64,000 nt of DNA, from positions 62,001 to 126,000 of the forward strand of contig ABHC01000015.1 in assembly GCA_000171835.1 (NCBI GenBank). Reading direction: 5' to 3'. The position numbers and the translations under genes are program-made. The notes under the pieces were generated by a model. It saw nothing but the letters and a program-made list of their open reading frames with translations, had not been told where the DNA came from and searched no databases. Of the stretch, positions 55,566 to 63,955 are shown piece after piece; the first letter of the stretch is position 1, and each line of letters opens with the position of its first letter. Origin of the DNA: an alpha proteobacterium BAL199 (GTDB taxonomy: Bacteria; Pseudomonadota; Alphaproteobacteria; Thalassobaculales; Thalassobaculaceae).

Positions 55566-55915
55566 CCCTCGACCTCTTCCTTGGGGCCACAGTCGGCTGC
55601 CGCGATGGCCAAGCCGCCGCAGATCTCCGGGCGACCGTCGCAGCATTCCTCGGTGAGAAACATCATCAACCGGCGCATACCCTCGATGTCGACGGCGTAG
55701 AACACGTTGCGGTGGATCCGCCACGACCGCAGCAAACCTGCCCGGTCCAGCAGGCCGACGTGAAAGGTCACGCTCGACGGGCTGATGCCGATCGCTTCGG
55801 CAATCTCGCCCGCCGCCATTCCCGACGGCCCCTGCCGCATCAGCAGCCGGAACAGTCGCAGGCGATGCTCGTGTGCAAGAGCCGACAGCGCGGCGACAGC
55901 GTCTAGATCTTCCAT
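55562..55915 (-). CDS. arsR: ArsR-family metalloregulator of the arsenic operon
   Basis: 117 residues. The winged HTH is ALSALAHEHRLRLFRLLMRQGPSGMAAGEIAEAIGISPSSVTFHVGLLDRAGLLRSWR. C-terminal cysteines in EECCDGRPEIC and AADC can bind As(III), as in the C-terminal-site ArsR proteins. It represses the operon it heads. A small inverted repeat lies just before the ATG. arsC overlaps its end. Confidence 0.93.
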   Translation of the reverse strand: MEDLDAVAALSALAHEHRLRLFRLLMRQGPSGMAAGEIAEAIGISPSSVTFHVGLLDRAGLLRSWRIHRNVFYAVDIEGMRRLMMFLTEECCDGRPEICGGLAIAAADCGPKEEVEG

Positions 55916-55923
55916 TTCGTCAA

Positions 55924-55939
55924 TTCATGTATCAATGAA
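55924..55939. promoter_or_regulatory. Candidate ArsR operator
   Basis: TTCAT at 55924-55928 and ATGAA at 55935-55939 are inverted around a 6-base spacer, in an A/T-rich stretch 9-24 bases before the arsR start. Position and form fit an autoregulatory ArsR box. Confidence 0.5.
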
Positions 55940-56119
55940 ATAAAATAGAGTCGAGCACTTTGCGCAAGGGCAGCGGCAGGCCAATGCGCGATGATGCGAC
56001 TCTCAACGGCGAGACGGTAGGTGGATGGTCCCGCCCGACCGAGAGCCCTCCGCTAAAGGCTCAGAGGCCCGATGAACACCGGCTCACCGGCGACGCCAGC
56101 GTCGTCTGGCTCCGTAGTC

Positions 56120-56971
56120 CTATGCCGGGCCGGCGGTGGGCACTTCGCGGACAATGCCCCCGTGCAGGAATGACGCCTGGATCAGGCGACGCGGATACTC
56201 GCCTTCGACCACCGGAACACCGTGAAGCGAGCGTGGCGTGCGCGGAAACATCAGCATGCAGTTTCGGCGATACGGCACGGCGCCATGATCAATCGCGTCG
56301 TCCCAATCGAGATAAGCGCCACCCTTCAGGACCGCCGCCGGGACTTCGACATCGGGCTTGATACCGTAGAGATGCGTGCCGAGCGTCTCCGGCGCGTCGG
56401 CGCCGGCGATATAAATCAGGGCCGTCACCAGCTTCTTGTTGCCGTCGGTATGCGGCCGCAGTTCGAATCCCGTGGCGTCGTAGATCATTTCGCAACTGCG
56501 TCTAACGTCGAGGCCGCCCGCGCCGTCCGCGGCACCGGCGCGCGTCAACAACGCGTGCAGCACCGGCGTCAAAGCGCTGGCGAAGTGTTGGATCAAGTAC
56601 TGAGCCAAGGTGGGATGTGTCATGACCCGGTGGGCTTGGCGGATCGGCGGCGGCAGCGCGCCGAGTTGCTCCGCCGGCAGCGCTGCGGTGTCGATCGTCA
56701 GGCGTCGGTCGGAATAGCCCTCGCGTTCGGCCCAACGGTCGGCCGTTCGGGTCATAACAGCCGCTGTTGCGTTTCCAGGCGCCGGGAACACTGCTTCCAA
56801 CTCGGCATAGAACGCCTCCGGAAATACGTTCTCCACATAGGCATGGTCGAACGGGTCCGTGCGGGTCGGCGCGGCCGCGATTGCTCTAAGCATATGGGCC
56901 AGTATAGCCCCGTCGGTTTGCGAGCCATCTTTCTTGCCGGGCAGGTCTGGGCCGGACGCAGGAGCGCTCAT
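56120..56971 (-). CDS. 2-oxoglutarate/Fe(II)-dependent oxygenase family protein
   Basis: 283 residues. The iron-binding His and Asp are in ELRPHTDGNKKLVTALIYI, the distal His in SLHGVPVVEG, and the 2-oxoglutarate Arg in YPRRLIQAS. The N-terminal half (FPEAFYAELEAVFPAP) resembles the group that contains prolyl-hydroxylase-like enzymes acting on sugars or proteins. No substrate can be named. It stands alone, with about 200 bases of no visible feature on the arsR side. Confidence 0.85.
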   Translation of the reverse strand: MSAPASGPDLPGKKDGSQTDGAILAHMLRAIAAAPTRTDPFDHAYVENVFPEAFYAELEAVFPAPGNATAAVMTRTADRWAEREGYSDRRLTIDTAALPAEQLGALPPPIRQAHRVMTHPTLAQYLIQHFASALTPVLHALLTRAGAADGAGGLDVRRSCEMIYDATGFELRPHTDGNKKLVTALIYIAGADAPETLGTHLYGIKPDVEVPAAVLKGGAYLDWDDAIDHGAVPYRRNCMLMFPRTPRSLHGVPVVEGEYPRRLIQASFLHGGIVREVPTAGPA

Positions 56972-57204
56972 TCAACTGAACTCAAGGATCACGGGAGCTT
57001 GCATATCAGGCTCAAGCTCAGTGAAACCATCCACCCTGTCAACATGGCGTCTCGACGCCCCTGATGCCATTGGCCAGTTGAAGTGCCGATGGATTGCAAC
57101 GACCTGAATTAAGACATTCCGCCACCCCCACGGCCCCGCTACACTCCGCCCCGGCAACAAGCGGCGGATCAAGCCGCAGCCGTGACCCAAGGGGGAGGAT
57201 GGGC

Positions 57205-57573
57205 GTGTCGGCACGGGTTCTTATCGCCGAGGACGAGCCGAATCTGATCGAATCGCTGAGCTTCATCCTCGGTCGCGAGGGGTATGAGGTTTCGGCGGTG
57301 TCCGATGGCGACGCCGTGCTTGAGCGACTTCGTTCGGACCGCCCGCACGTGCTCATCCTGGATGTGATGCTGCCCAAGCGCACCGGCTTCGAAGTGCTTA
57401 AGCTGATCAAGCTGGACCCGACGTTGTCCGGTATCCCGGTCATGGTCCTGACCGCAAAGGGCCAGGAGCGGGACCGCAAGACCGCCGAGGACCTGGGGGC
57501 CGACGCATTCGTCACCAAACCCTTTTCAAACCAGGACGTCGTCGATCGTATCAAGCGGTTGGCAGGCGGCTGA
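57205..57573 (+). CDS. Receiver-only response regulator
   Basis: 122 residues, a single receiver domain: acidic pocket in LIAEDEP, phospho-acceptor Asp53 in VLILDVMLPKRTG, Thr in VLTAKGQ and Lys in TKPFS. There is no output domain. An ATG at 57199 directly abuts GGAGG and would have no spacing, while GTG at 57205 lies six bases from it, so GTG is taken as start. It is followed by the two-TM protein (15 bases) and then the symporter-type kinase, its evident partner. Confidence 0.9.
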   Translation: MSARVLIAEDEPNLIESLSFILGREGYEVSAVSDGDAVLERLRSDRPHVLILDVMLPKRTGFEVLKLIKLDPTLSGIPVMVLTAKGQERDRKTAEDLGADAFVTKPFSNQDVVDRIKRLAGG

Positions 57574-57588
57574 GCGGGGCGCTCGCAG

Positions 57589-57852
57589 ATGTCCCGGCAC
57601 TCGACCCGCGATGCCATTCTGGTAGCGACGGTGTTCGGCGCGATCCTGCTGATGCCGCCGATCATCCCGTTTTTTGATCGCCCGGTTTCTCTGTTCGGCA
57701 TGCCGTTGATCGTCGTCTATGTCTTTGGCATCTGGCTGGCCCTGATCGGCCTGTCCTGGCGGCTGTCGCGGCAACTGCCGGTCGAGGGAACTCGCGAACC
57801 GATTGTCCCTCCAGCCATCGACGACGCGGGTCGGCACGAGAAAGCCGACTGA
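57589..57852 (+). CDS. Small two-helix membrane protein, symporter accessory-like
   Basis: 87 residues with two predicted membrane helices: LVATVFGAILLMPPIIPFF and FGMPLIVVYVFGIWLALIGLSW. A short charged C-terminal tail follows. The layout resembles the small DUF3311/YhdT-like proteins encoded before sodium:solute symporters. Its stop overlaps the kinase start as TGATG, so the two are made together. It may be a subunit of the kinase's symporter domain. This is inference from position and shape. Confidence 0.75.
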   Translation: MSRHSTRDAILVATVFGAILLMPPIIPFFDRPVSLFGMPLIVVYVFGIWLALIGLSWRLSRQLPVEGTREPIVPPAIDDAGRHEKAD

Positions 57853-60575
57853 TGCTCTCCGCAAACATCGTCCTGTTCACGGCCCTCGCCTACGTGGCGT
57901 TATTGTTTCTAGTCGCCTTCGTCAGCGACACCCGTGCCCGCAAGGGTTGGCTGGGACTGGTTCGTTCGCCGGTCGTCTACACCCTGTCGATCTCGGTGTA
58001 CTGCACGTCCTGGACGTTCTACGGCGCTGTCGGATCAGCGGCGCGCAGCGGGTTGGAGTTTGCGACCATTTATCTCGGGCCAACCCTGGTGTTTGTCGGT
58101 TGGTGGTTTCTGCTGCGCAAGCTCGTCCGGATCGGTCGCATTCACCGAACTTCGTCGATCGGCGACCTGATTTCGTCTCGGTATGGCAAGAGCACATCGC
58201 TCGCCGTGCTGGTCACCCTGATTGCGGTGGTCGGCACCACGCCTTACATCGCCCTGCAGCTGAAGGCGGTGACCGCCAGCTTCCAGGTCATCGCCGATGC
58301 TACCAACACGTCGCTGCTCGGGATGCCGACCCGCGAGTTGGATGTGCGCACCGGGTTCTGGATTGCGGCCGGCATGGCAGTATTCACCATCCTGTTCGGC
58401 ACTCGGAACATCGACGCCAACGAGCACCATCACGGGGTGGTTGCCGCGATTGCGCTGGAGGCTCTGGTCAAGCTGTTCGCCCTGCTCGCCGTCGGGCTGT
58501 ACGTGGTGTTCTCGATCGGCGGCGGGGTGGCGGAGGTCTTCAGGTTGCCCACCGCTGCGGCTGTGCTGCAGGGCCCCGAGACCTTCGGAACACGTTGGGT
58601 CGCCCTCACCTTCCTGTCGGCCGCCGCAATCGTCTGCCTGCCTCGGCAATTCCAGATCACGGTGGTGGAGAACGCCGATGAGGGTCATCTGCGGACCGCC
58701 GGCTGGCTGTTCCCGCTTTACCTGTTCCTGATCAGCCTGTTCACCCTGCCGATCGCGATCGTCGGTCTGGCCACGCTGCCCGCCGGTTCGAACCCCGACA
58801 TGTTCGTGCTGACCCTGCCGATGCTGCACGACCAGAGTGCGCTGGCCCTGCTGGTGTTCATCGGCGGATTCTCGTCGGCGACATCCATGGTGATCGTGGC
58901 CAGCATCGCGCTTTCGATCATGGTCTCCAACCACATCGTCATGCCGATCGTGCTGCGCCTGCCACGCCGCTCGGTCGGTGTAAGCGGCGACGTGAAGAAG
59001 CTGCTGCTGGTCAGCCGGCGCATCAGCATCGGCGTGATCCTGCTGCTGGGGTTCGCGTATTTCGTGGCCAGTGCCCGCTCGGACGCACTCGCCGCCATGG
59101 GGTTGATCGCGTTCGCCGGGGTTGCCCAGTTCCTGCCGAGCCTGATCGGCGGTCTGTATTGGCATCAGGCATCGAAGAGCGGGGCTTTCTCCGGGCTGCT
59201 GGCCGGCGTGCTGGTCTGGGGGTACACCCTGCTTCTGCCTAGTTTCGAAGGCGGCCCTGTCTCGGCCAGTTTGATCAACGACGGTCCATGGGGCATCACC
59301 GCATTGCGACCGCAGGCGCTGTTCGGTGCCGACGGCGTCGATCCGCTGGTGCATTCGCTGTTCTGGAGCCTTGGCCTCAACCTCGCACTGTTCGTGTTGG
59401 TTTCGCTGTTCCGCGATCTGAAGCCGCTGGAACGCCTGCAGGCCACGCTGTTCATCGACGTGTTCCGCAATCCGGCCGACAATGAGTCCCGATTCATCCG
59501 CCGCTCGGCTGCCATCGACGACCTCTATATCCTGGCGCAGCGCATCTTGGGAACGGACCAGGCGCAACGGCTTTTCCAGGACTTCGCCCGTCGGCAAGGC
59601 AGCCGAGACGACCTTCCGCAACCGGATACCGAGTTCATCGCGCACCTGGAACGCCAACTGGCGGGCGGCATCGGCGCTGCCTCGGCCCGGGTCATGGTCT
59701 CCCAGGTCATCACCGGGGAAACCATCAGTCTTGATGAGCTGATGCGGCTGGTCGACGAGACTCAGCAGGTCATCGAGTACAGCCAGCAGTTGGAACATAA
59801 ATCCCAGCAGTTGCAGATCACCGCGGGCCAGTTGCGCGAGGCCAATGAGCGGTTGAAGACCCTGGATGCCCAGAAGGACGACTTTCTGAGCCAGGTCAGC
59901 CATGAGGTTCGCACGCCGATGGCGTCGATCCGGTCGTTCTCCGAGATCCTGCTGTCAAATCAGGACCTCTCAACCGATCAGTCGATGCGGTTCCTGGACA
60001 TCATCCACACCGAAACCCTGCGCCTGACCCGGCTATTGGACGAGATCCTGGATCTCAGCCATCTGGAGCGTGGCGAACTGACCTGGACGCTGGAGCCCGT
60101 CGACGCGTCAGCTATCCTGCGCCGCGCCGTCGAGACCTGCCAGGGAATGGCCGATGGCGCCGAGGTGGACGTCGAGGTCGATTGCCGCGCCGACGACGTC
60201 GAGGTGTTTGCACACAGAGACCGGCTATCCCAGGTGTTCATCAACCTGATCTCCAACGCCATCAAGCACAACACCGATGACGCCCCGCGCCTGCGGATCG
60301 TCAGCTCCGTGCTGGACGGGCGGTTCATCGTCGATGTCCAGGACAATGGTCCCGGCATAGCGCCAGCCGACCGCGAGCGGATCTTCACCAAGTTCTCCCG
60401 CGCCTGGACCACCGCTCGTCCGACGGCAACCGGAGCCGGCCTGGGCCTGGCGATCACCCGGGCCATCCTGCGGCGCATGAACGGTACCCTGGATCTGCTG
60501 CCGTCGATGGGCGCGGGAGCGTGTTTCCGAGTAGCTTTGCCAGTGCGCCGCGCCGCCGCGGACGTTTCAAAATAA
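57852..60575 (+). CDS. Sodium:solute symporter-type sensor histidine kinase (CbrA/CrbS-like)
   Basis: 907 residues. Residues 1-500 are a full SSS-family transporter with about 13 helices (SARSGLEFATIYLGPTLVFVG, GDLISSRYGKS and later FIGGFSSATSMVIVASIALSIMVSNH). A STAC-like region follows (IDDLYILAQRILGTDQAQRLFQDFA), then a coiled coil. The kinase has His684 in SHEVRTPM, an N box NLISNAIKH, and G boxes DNGPGI and GAGLGLAI. Related kinases CbrA and CrbS sense nutrient status, with histidine or acetate as the reported inputs. The partner is the receiver protein two genes upstream. A downstream effector with an output domain must be elsewhere. Confidence 0.93.
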   Translation: MLSANIVLFTALAYVALLFLVAFVSDTRARKGWLGLVRSPVVYTLSISVYCTSWTFYGAVGSAARSGLEFATIYLGPTLVFVGWWFLLRKLVRIGRIHRTSSIGDLISSRYGKSTSLAVLVTLIAVVGTTPYIALQLKAVTASFQVIADATNTSLLGMPTRELDVRTGFWIAAGMAVFTILFGTRNIDANEHHHGVVAAIALEALVKLFALLAVGLYVVFSIGGGVAEVFRLPTAAAVLQGPETFGTRWVALTFLSAAAIVCLPRQFQITVVENADEGHLRTAGWLFPLYLFLISLFTLPIAIVGLATLPAGSNPDMFVLTLPMLHDQSALALLVFIGGFSSATSMVIVASIALSIMVSNHIVMPIVLRLPRRSVGVSGDVKKLLLVSRRISIGVILLLGFAYFVASARSDALAAMGLIAFAGVAQFLPSLIGGLYWHQASKSGAFSGLLAGVLVWGYTLLLPSFEGGPVSASLINDGPWGITALRPQALFGADGVDPLVHSLFWSLGLNLALFVLVSLFRDLKPLERLQATLFIDVFRNPADNESRFIRRSAAIDDLYILAQRILGTDQAQRLFQDFARRQGSRDDLPQPDTEFIAHLERQLAGGIGAASARVMVSQVITGETISLDELMRLVDETQQVIEYSQQLEHKSQQLQITAGQLREANERLKTLDAQKDDFLSQVSHEVRTPMASIRSFSEILLSNQDLSTDQSMRFLDIIHTETLRLTRLLDEILDLSHLERGELTWTLEPVDASAILRRAVETCQGMADGAEVDVEVDCRADDVEVFAHRDRLSQVFINLISNAIKHNTDDAPRLRIVSSVLDGRFIVDVQDNGPGIAPADRERIFTKFSRAWTTARPTATGAGLGLAITRAILRRMNGTLDLLPSMGAGACFRVALPVRRAAADVSK

Positions 60576-60701
60576 TTCATAAATTATATTTCGATATTAT
60601 TTTTCAGTTCATAAAATATTCTATGATTGAAAACAACATTTCACACACCACATAAAGATATGGCGACATAGTCAGTTGCTATATTTGGAAGGATCACTTT
60701 C

Positions 60702-60842
60702 ATGTCTTTCAAGAGCTTTTCCACGGCCCAAGACACGCCAGACAAATCGGACGATAAGCCCAAAGTCGCGCCGACGGCCGCTCAACCGGCCAACCAGCCG
60801 AGCCGCCCGTCCGCCGATGTCCCACCGGCTGTAAAGCCGTAG
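60702..60842 (+). CDS. Small hydrophilic protein of 46 residues
   Basis: ATG at 60702 has GGAAGGA about eight bases upstream and runs to TAG at 60842. The product begins MSFKSFSTAQDTPDKSDDKP and continues Pro/Ala-rich to VPPAVKP. It is highly charged and probably disordered. Similar short MSFKxFST proteins occur in alphaproteobacteria, as far as I recall, but no function is known. It stands in a 458-base space after the kinase gene. The 126 bases before it are very AT-rich, with TTGAAA at 60627-60632 as a possible -35. Confidence 0.6.
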   Translation: MSFKSFSTAQDTPDKSDDKPKVAPTAAQPANQPSRPSADVPPAVKP

Positions 60843-60992
60843 TACGCGGGACGGCGATAAGGTCTTCCCCGCGCCGAACGGCCGTCGGGCGAGGGCATCC
60901 GAAGAGAGCGCCGAAACAATCAGCGACCGTGACGTTCGCTGCCGTAGCGCCGGCGGGGCAACTTTGTCGCCCTGCTTCGACTTCGCAGCAAC

Positions 60993-61010
60993 GTCACGGA
61001 AATCCGTGAC
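60993..61010. promoter_or_regulatory. 18-bp palindrome upstream of hflK
   Basis: GTCACGGA at 60993-61000 and TCCGTGAC at 61003-61010 are perfect inverted arms with two bases between. It ends 23 bases before the hflK ATG, where it could be a repressor site or an mRNA hairpin near the ribosome site. The rest of 60843-61033 shows nothing else I can name. Confidence 0.5.
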
Positions 61011-61033
61011 ACACCACTTAGGACGCCAGCCGA

Positions 61034-62095
61034 ATGCCATCGCAGAACGACAACGGTGACCAAGGCGGCCCTTGGGGCCGCACGCCAGCTTCCGACGCTG
61101 AGGAGTTGATCCGCCAAGGACAGGAACGGCTCAAGCAGCTCATTCCGAACGCCGGAGGGGCGAAAGGCATCATTCTTGTCGCCTTTCTGGCTCTGGCTGC
61201 CTTGGGTGCTTGGACAGCCTACTACACCGTGCCGAGCGACTCGGTCGCCGTCGTGCAGCGCTTCGGCAAGTACCTGAAAGATGTGCCGCCGGGGCTGCAC
61301 TTCAAACTGCCCCTGGGCATCGACGAAGCCACCGTCGTGCCGGTCAAACGGCAGTTGAAGCAGGAGTTCGGATTCTCCACACCCGGCTCCCGCGACCCGT
61401 ACCAGACCCCTCGTCCCCGCGACGAGAAGCGCGAAACCCAGATGGTGACGGGCGACCTGAACGCCGCACTGGTCGAATGGGTGGTGCAGTATCGGATCTC
61501 CGATCCCGCCAAGTTCCTGTTCGAGGTGCGTGAGCCGAGCGAGACGCTGCGCTACGTATCGGAATCCGTAATGCGCGAAGTCGTCGGCGACCGAACGGTC
61601 GACGAAGTCATTACCATCGGGCGCCAGGAAATCGAAACCGAAGCGCTGACCAAGATGCAGGCGCTCTCCACCAAGTACGCCATGGGCATCAGCATCGATC
61701 AGGTGCAGCTGAAGAACATCAACCCGCCGCTGCCGGTTCAGGAATCGTTCAACGAGGTGAACCAGGCGCAGCAGGAGAAGGAGAAACTGATCAACGAAGC
61801 CAGGCGCGATTACAATAAGGTGATCCCGTTGGCCGAGGGCGAGAAGGATCAGCGCATCCGCGAGGCCGACGGCTACCGCTTGAAGCGCGTCAACGAGGCC
61901 GAGGGTGACGTCGCCCGTTTCAGCGCATTGCTGGCGGAATATCAAAAGGCGCCGGAAGTCACCCGGCGGCGCATCTATCTTGAAACCATGGAAGCCGTGA
62001 TGCCGGGCATCCGCTCCAAGATCGTCATCGACGAACAGGCGCGCAGCATTCTGCCGTTGTTGAACCTCGACGGCCAGAAGGGCGACCGACCATGA
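61034..62095 (+). CDS. hflK: FtsH protease modulator HflK
   Basis: 353 residues. It has a cytoplasmic N-terminal part rich in Gly and Asn, one membrane helix (GIILVAFLALAALGAWTAYYTV) and an SPFH/band-7 domain (VVQRFGKYLKDVPPGLHFKLPLGIDEATVVPVKRQ to VQLKNINPPLPVQESFNEVNQAQQEKEKLINEARRDYNKV). HflK and HflC form a large periplasm-facing ring that encloses FtsH and tunes its proteolysis. Its stop overlaps the hflC start as ATGA. Confidence 0.96.
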   Translation: MPSQNDNGDQGGPWGRTPASDAEELIRQGQERLKQLIPNAGGAKGIILVAFLALAALGAWTAYYTVPSDSVAVVQRFGKYLKDVPPGLHFKLPLGIDEATVVPVKRQLKQEFGFSTPGSRDPYQTPRPRDEKRETQMVTGDLNAALVEWVVQYRISDPAKFLFEVREPSETLRYVSESVMREVVGDRTVDEVITIGRQEIETEALTKMQALSTKYAMGISIDQVQLKNINPPLPVQESFNEVNQAQQEKEKLINEARRDYNKVIPLAEGEKDQRIREADGYRLKRVNEAEGDVARFSALLAEYQKAPEVTRRRIYLETMEAVMPGIRSKIVIDEQARSILPLLNLDGQKGDRP

Positions 62096-63093
62096 TCGGC
62101 ATCAAGCACATAGCGATACTCGCCCTGATCCTCATCGGGACTTACGTGGCGATGAGTTCGATCTACACGGTGAGCGAGGTCGAGCAGATCATCGTCACCC
62201 AGTTCGGCAAGCCGGTCGGCGAGCCGGTGACGACCGCCGGCCTGAAGATGAAGACGCCGTTCATCCAGGACGTCAATTCGATCGACAAGCGGGTCCTGGA
62301 ATGGGACGGCAACCCATCAGACATGCCGACCAAGGACAAGCTCTACATCTCCGTCGATCTGTTTGCCCGCTGGCGGATCGTCGACCCGCTGCAGTACTTC
62401 CTGCGGCTGCGCGACGAACGCAGCGCCCAGTCTCGACTGGACGACATTCTCGGCAGCGAGACTCGCAACGCCGTTGCCAAGCACGAGCTGATCGAGATCA
62501 TCCGCACCACCAAGGACCGTGTGCCGCTTCGCGACGCCCTGCTGACCGTCGCCGAACGCGATCTCGATATGGGTTCGCTGGTGCCGATCCAGAAAGGACG
62601 CAAGCTGGTCGAGCAGGAGATCTTTGCTGCAGCGGCAGAGAAGATCCAGGTGTTCGGAATTCAACTGCTCGACATCCGCTTCAAGCGTATCAACTACAAT
62701 GAGAGCGTGCGGCCGAAGATCTACGACCGGATGATCAGTGAGCGTCGGCAGATCGCCGAGCGCTTTCTGTCCGAGGGCAATGGCGAGGCTGCCCGGATCC
62801 GCGGCAATCGGGTACGCGACCTGAACAAGATCCAATCGGAAGCGTATCGGCAGGTCGAGGAGATCCGAGGCGTCGCGGACGCCAAAGCCACCGAAATCTA
62901 TGCCGGCGCCTACAATCAGAGCCCGGACTCGGTCGCGTTCTATGAGTTCACGCGGACGATGGAGTCCTACAAGACCGTCATCGCCGCCAACACCACGCTA
63001 ATGCTCTCGACCGAGAGCGACCTGTTCAAGTTCCTGAAGGGCATGAGCCCGGGGAGCGCAGAAAGTCCGGGTCGGTCTCCGCTCGGCAACTGA
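62092..63093 (+). CDS. hflC: FtsH protease modulator HflC
   Basis: 333 residues, partner of HflK. The N-terminal helix is KHIAILALILIGTYVAMSSIYTV, the SPFH domain holds EVEQIIVTQFGKPVGEPVTTAGLKMKTPFIQDV, and the helical tail has FLSEGNGEAARIRGNRVRDLNKIQSEAYRQVEEIRGVADAKATEIYA. The end (DSVAFYEFTRTMESYK) is typical. A strong terminator follows the stop. Confidence 0.96.
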   Translation: MIGIKHIAILALILIGTYVAMSSIYTVSEVEQIIVTQFGKPVGEPVTTAGLKMKTPFIQDVNSIDKRVLEWDGNPSDMPTKDKLYISVDLFARWRIVDPLQYFLRLRDERSAQSRLDDILGSETRNAVAKHELIEIIRTTKDRVPLRDALLTVAERDLDMGSLVPIQKGRKLVEQEIFAAAAEKIQVFGIQLLDIRFKRINYNESVRPKIYDRMISERRQIAERFLSEGNGEAARIRGNRVRDLNKIQSEAYRQVEEIRGVADAKATEIYAGAYNQSPDSVAFYEFTRTMESYKTVIAANTTLMLSTESDLFKFLKGMSPGSAESPGRSPLGN

Positions 63094-63105
63094 CGCTCGG
63101 ATTTC

Positions 63106-63150
63106 AAGAGGGTGGCATCGTTCAAACCGGACGGAGGCCGCCCTCTTTTT
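63106..63150 (+). terminator. Rho-independent terminator after hflC
   Basis: AAGAGGGTGGC at 63106-63116 pairs with GCCGCCCTCTT at 63137-63147, with one G-T pair and a 20-base loop. It is followed by a T run to 63150. It starts 13 bases after the hflC stop. The stem, read on the minus strand, also begins with an A run that could stop livF-side transcription. Confidence 0.8.
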
Positions 63151-63199
63151 GCCTCGCTCGTTCCGGTACGGGTGGTAGCGGTCGACCGCCCTTCAGAGC

Positions 63200-63955
63200 T
63201 CAGATCGCCAGGTATCGGTGCCGCAAATCGGCGTCCTCAAGGACTTCCTTGGCGGCCCCGTCGAACACGATCTCGCCCATGTCGAGGATCAGGGCCCGGT
63301 CGGCGAGATTCAGCGCAGCGATGGCGTTCTGCTCGACGATCACCGTGGTGATGCCGAGTTCCTTGACCTCCATCAGGATCTTCTCGATCTCCCGCACGAT
63401 GGTCGGTGCCAGCCCCTCATAGGGCTCGTCCAGCAGCAGTAGCTTGAGGTCACGGGCCAATGCCCGGGCAACCGCCAGCATCTGCTGCTCGCCGCCGGAC
63501 AGGGTGACCGCTTCCTGCTGCTTGCGCTCTGCCAGCCGGGGGAAATGCCCGTAGATGCGCTCCAGCGACCAGCCAAGCGGCTTGGCTACCTGCGACAGCA
63601 ACAGGTTCTCCTCAACCGTGAGGCCGGCAATGATCCGTCGATCCTCGGGCACCAGTTGGATGCCCTGGCGCGCCGCCTCGAACGATTTCATCGGATGGAT
63701 CGCCACCCCGTTCAACCAGATTTCACCCTGCATGATGGCCGGCTGCTCGGTGCGGGCGATGGCCCGCAGGGTCGAGGTCTTGCCGGCGCCGTTGCGTCCC
63801 AGCAACGCGACGATCTCGTTCTCGGCAACGTCAAAGGACACGCCCTGAACGATGTAGGACTCGCCATAGTAGGCGTGGACGTTGCGAACGCTGAAATACG
63901 CGCTGGATCCCGCCGCCGGATTGCGGTGGTCGTCGATCGTGGCCGCCTCGCTCAT
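63200..63955 (-). CDS. livF: Branched-chain amino acid ABC transporter ATP-binding protein LivF
   Basis: 251 residues. Walker A is GRNGAGKTS, the signature is LSGGEQQMLA, and Walker B is LLLLDEPYEGLAP. The LivF-specific parts are VRNVHAYYGESYIVQGVSFDV and GIQLVPEDRRIIAGLTVEENL. It powers a Liv/HAAT-type importer of amino acids, amides or urea. Its start overlaps the stop of the preceding livG as ATGA. The N-terminal 20 residues before YFSVRNV are longer than usual. The rest of the operon is beyond the right edge. Confidence 0.94.
   Translation of the reverse strand: MSEAATIDDHRNPAAGSSAYFSVRNVHAYYGESYIVQGVSFDVAENEIVALLGRNGAGKTSTLRAIARTEQPAIMQGEIWLNGVAIHPMKSFEAARQGIQLVPEDRRIIAGLTVEENLLLSQVAKPLGWSLERIYGHFPRLAERKQQEAVTLSGGEQQMLAVARALARDLKLLLLDEPYEGLAPTIVREIEKILMEVKELGITTVIVEQNAIAALNLADRALILDMGEIVFDGAAKEVLEDADLRHRYLAI

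Noticed and set aside
58035-59903. 622-codon minus-strand frame opposite the sensor kinase
   Set aside because: Gln/Asp/His-rich shadow; the plus-strand product has complete transporter and kinase motifs.
63112-63351. Plus-strand 79-codon frame after hflC
   Set aside because: It starts inside the terminator stem and runs over the end of livF; Arg/Pro-rich and without ribosome site.
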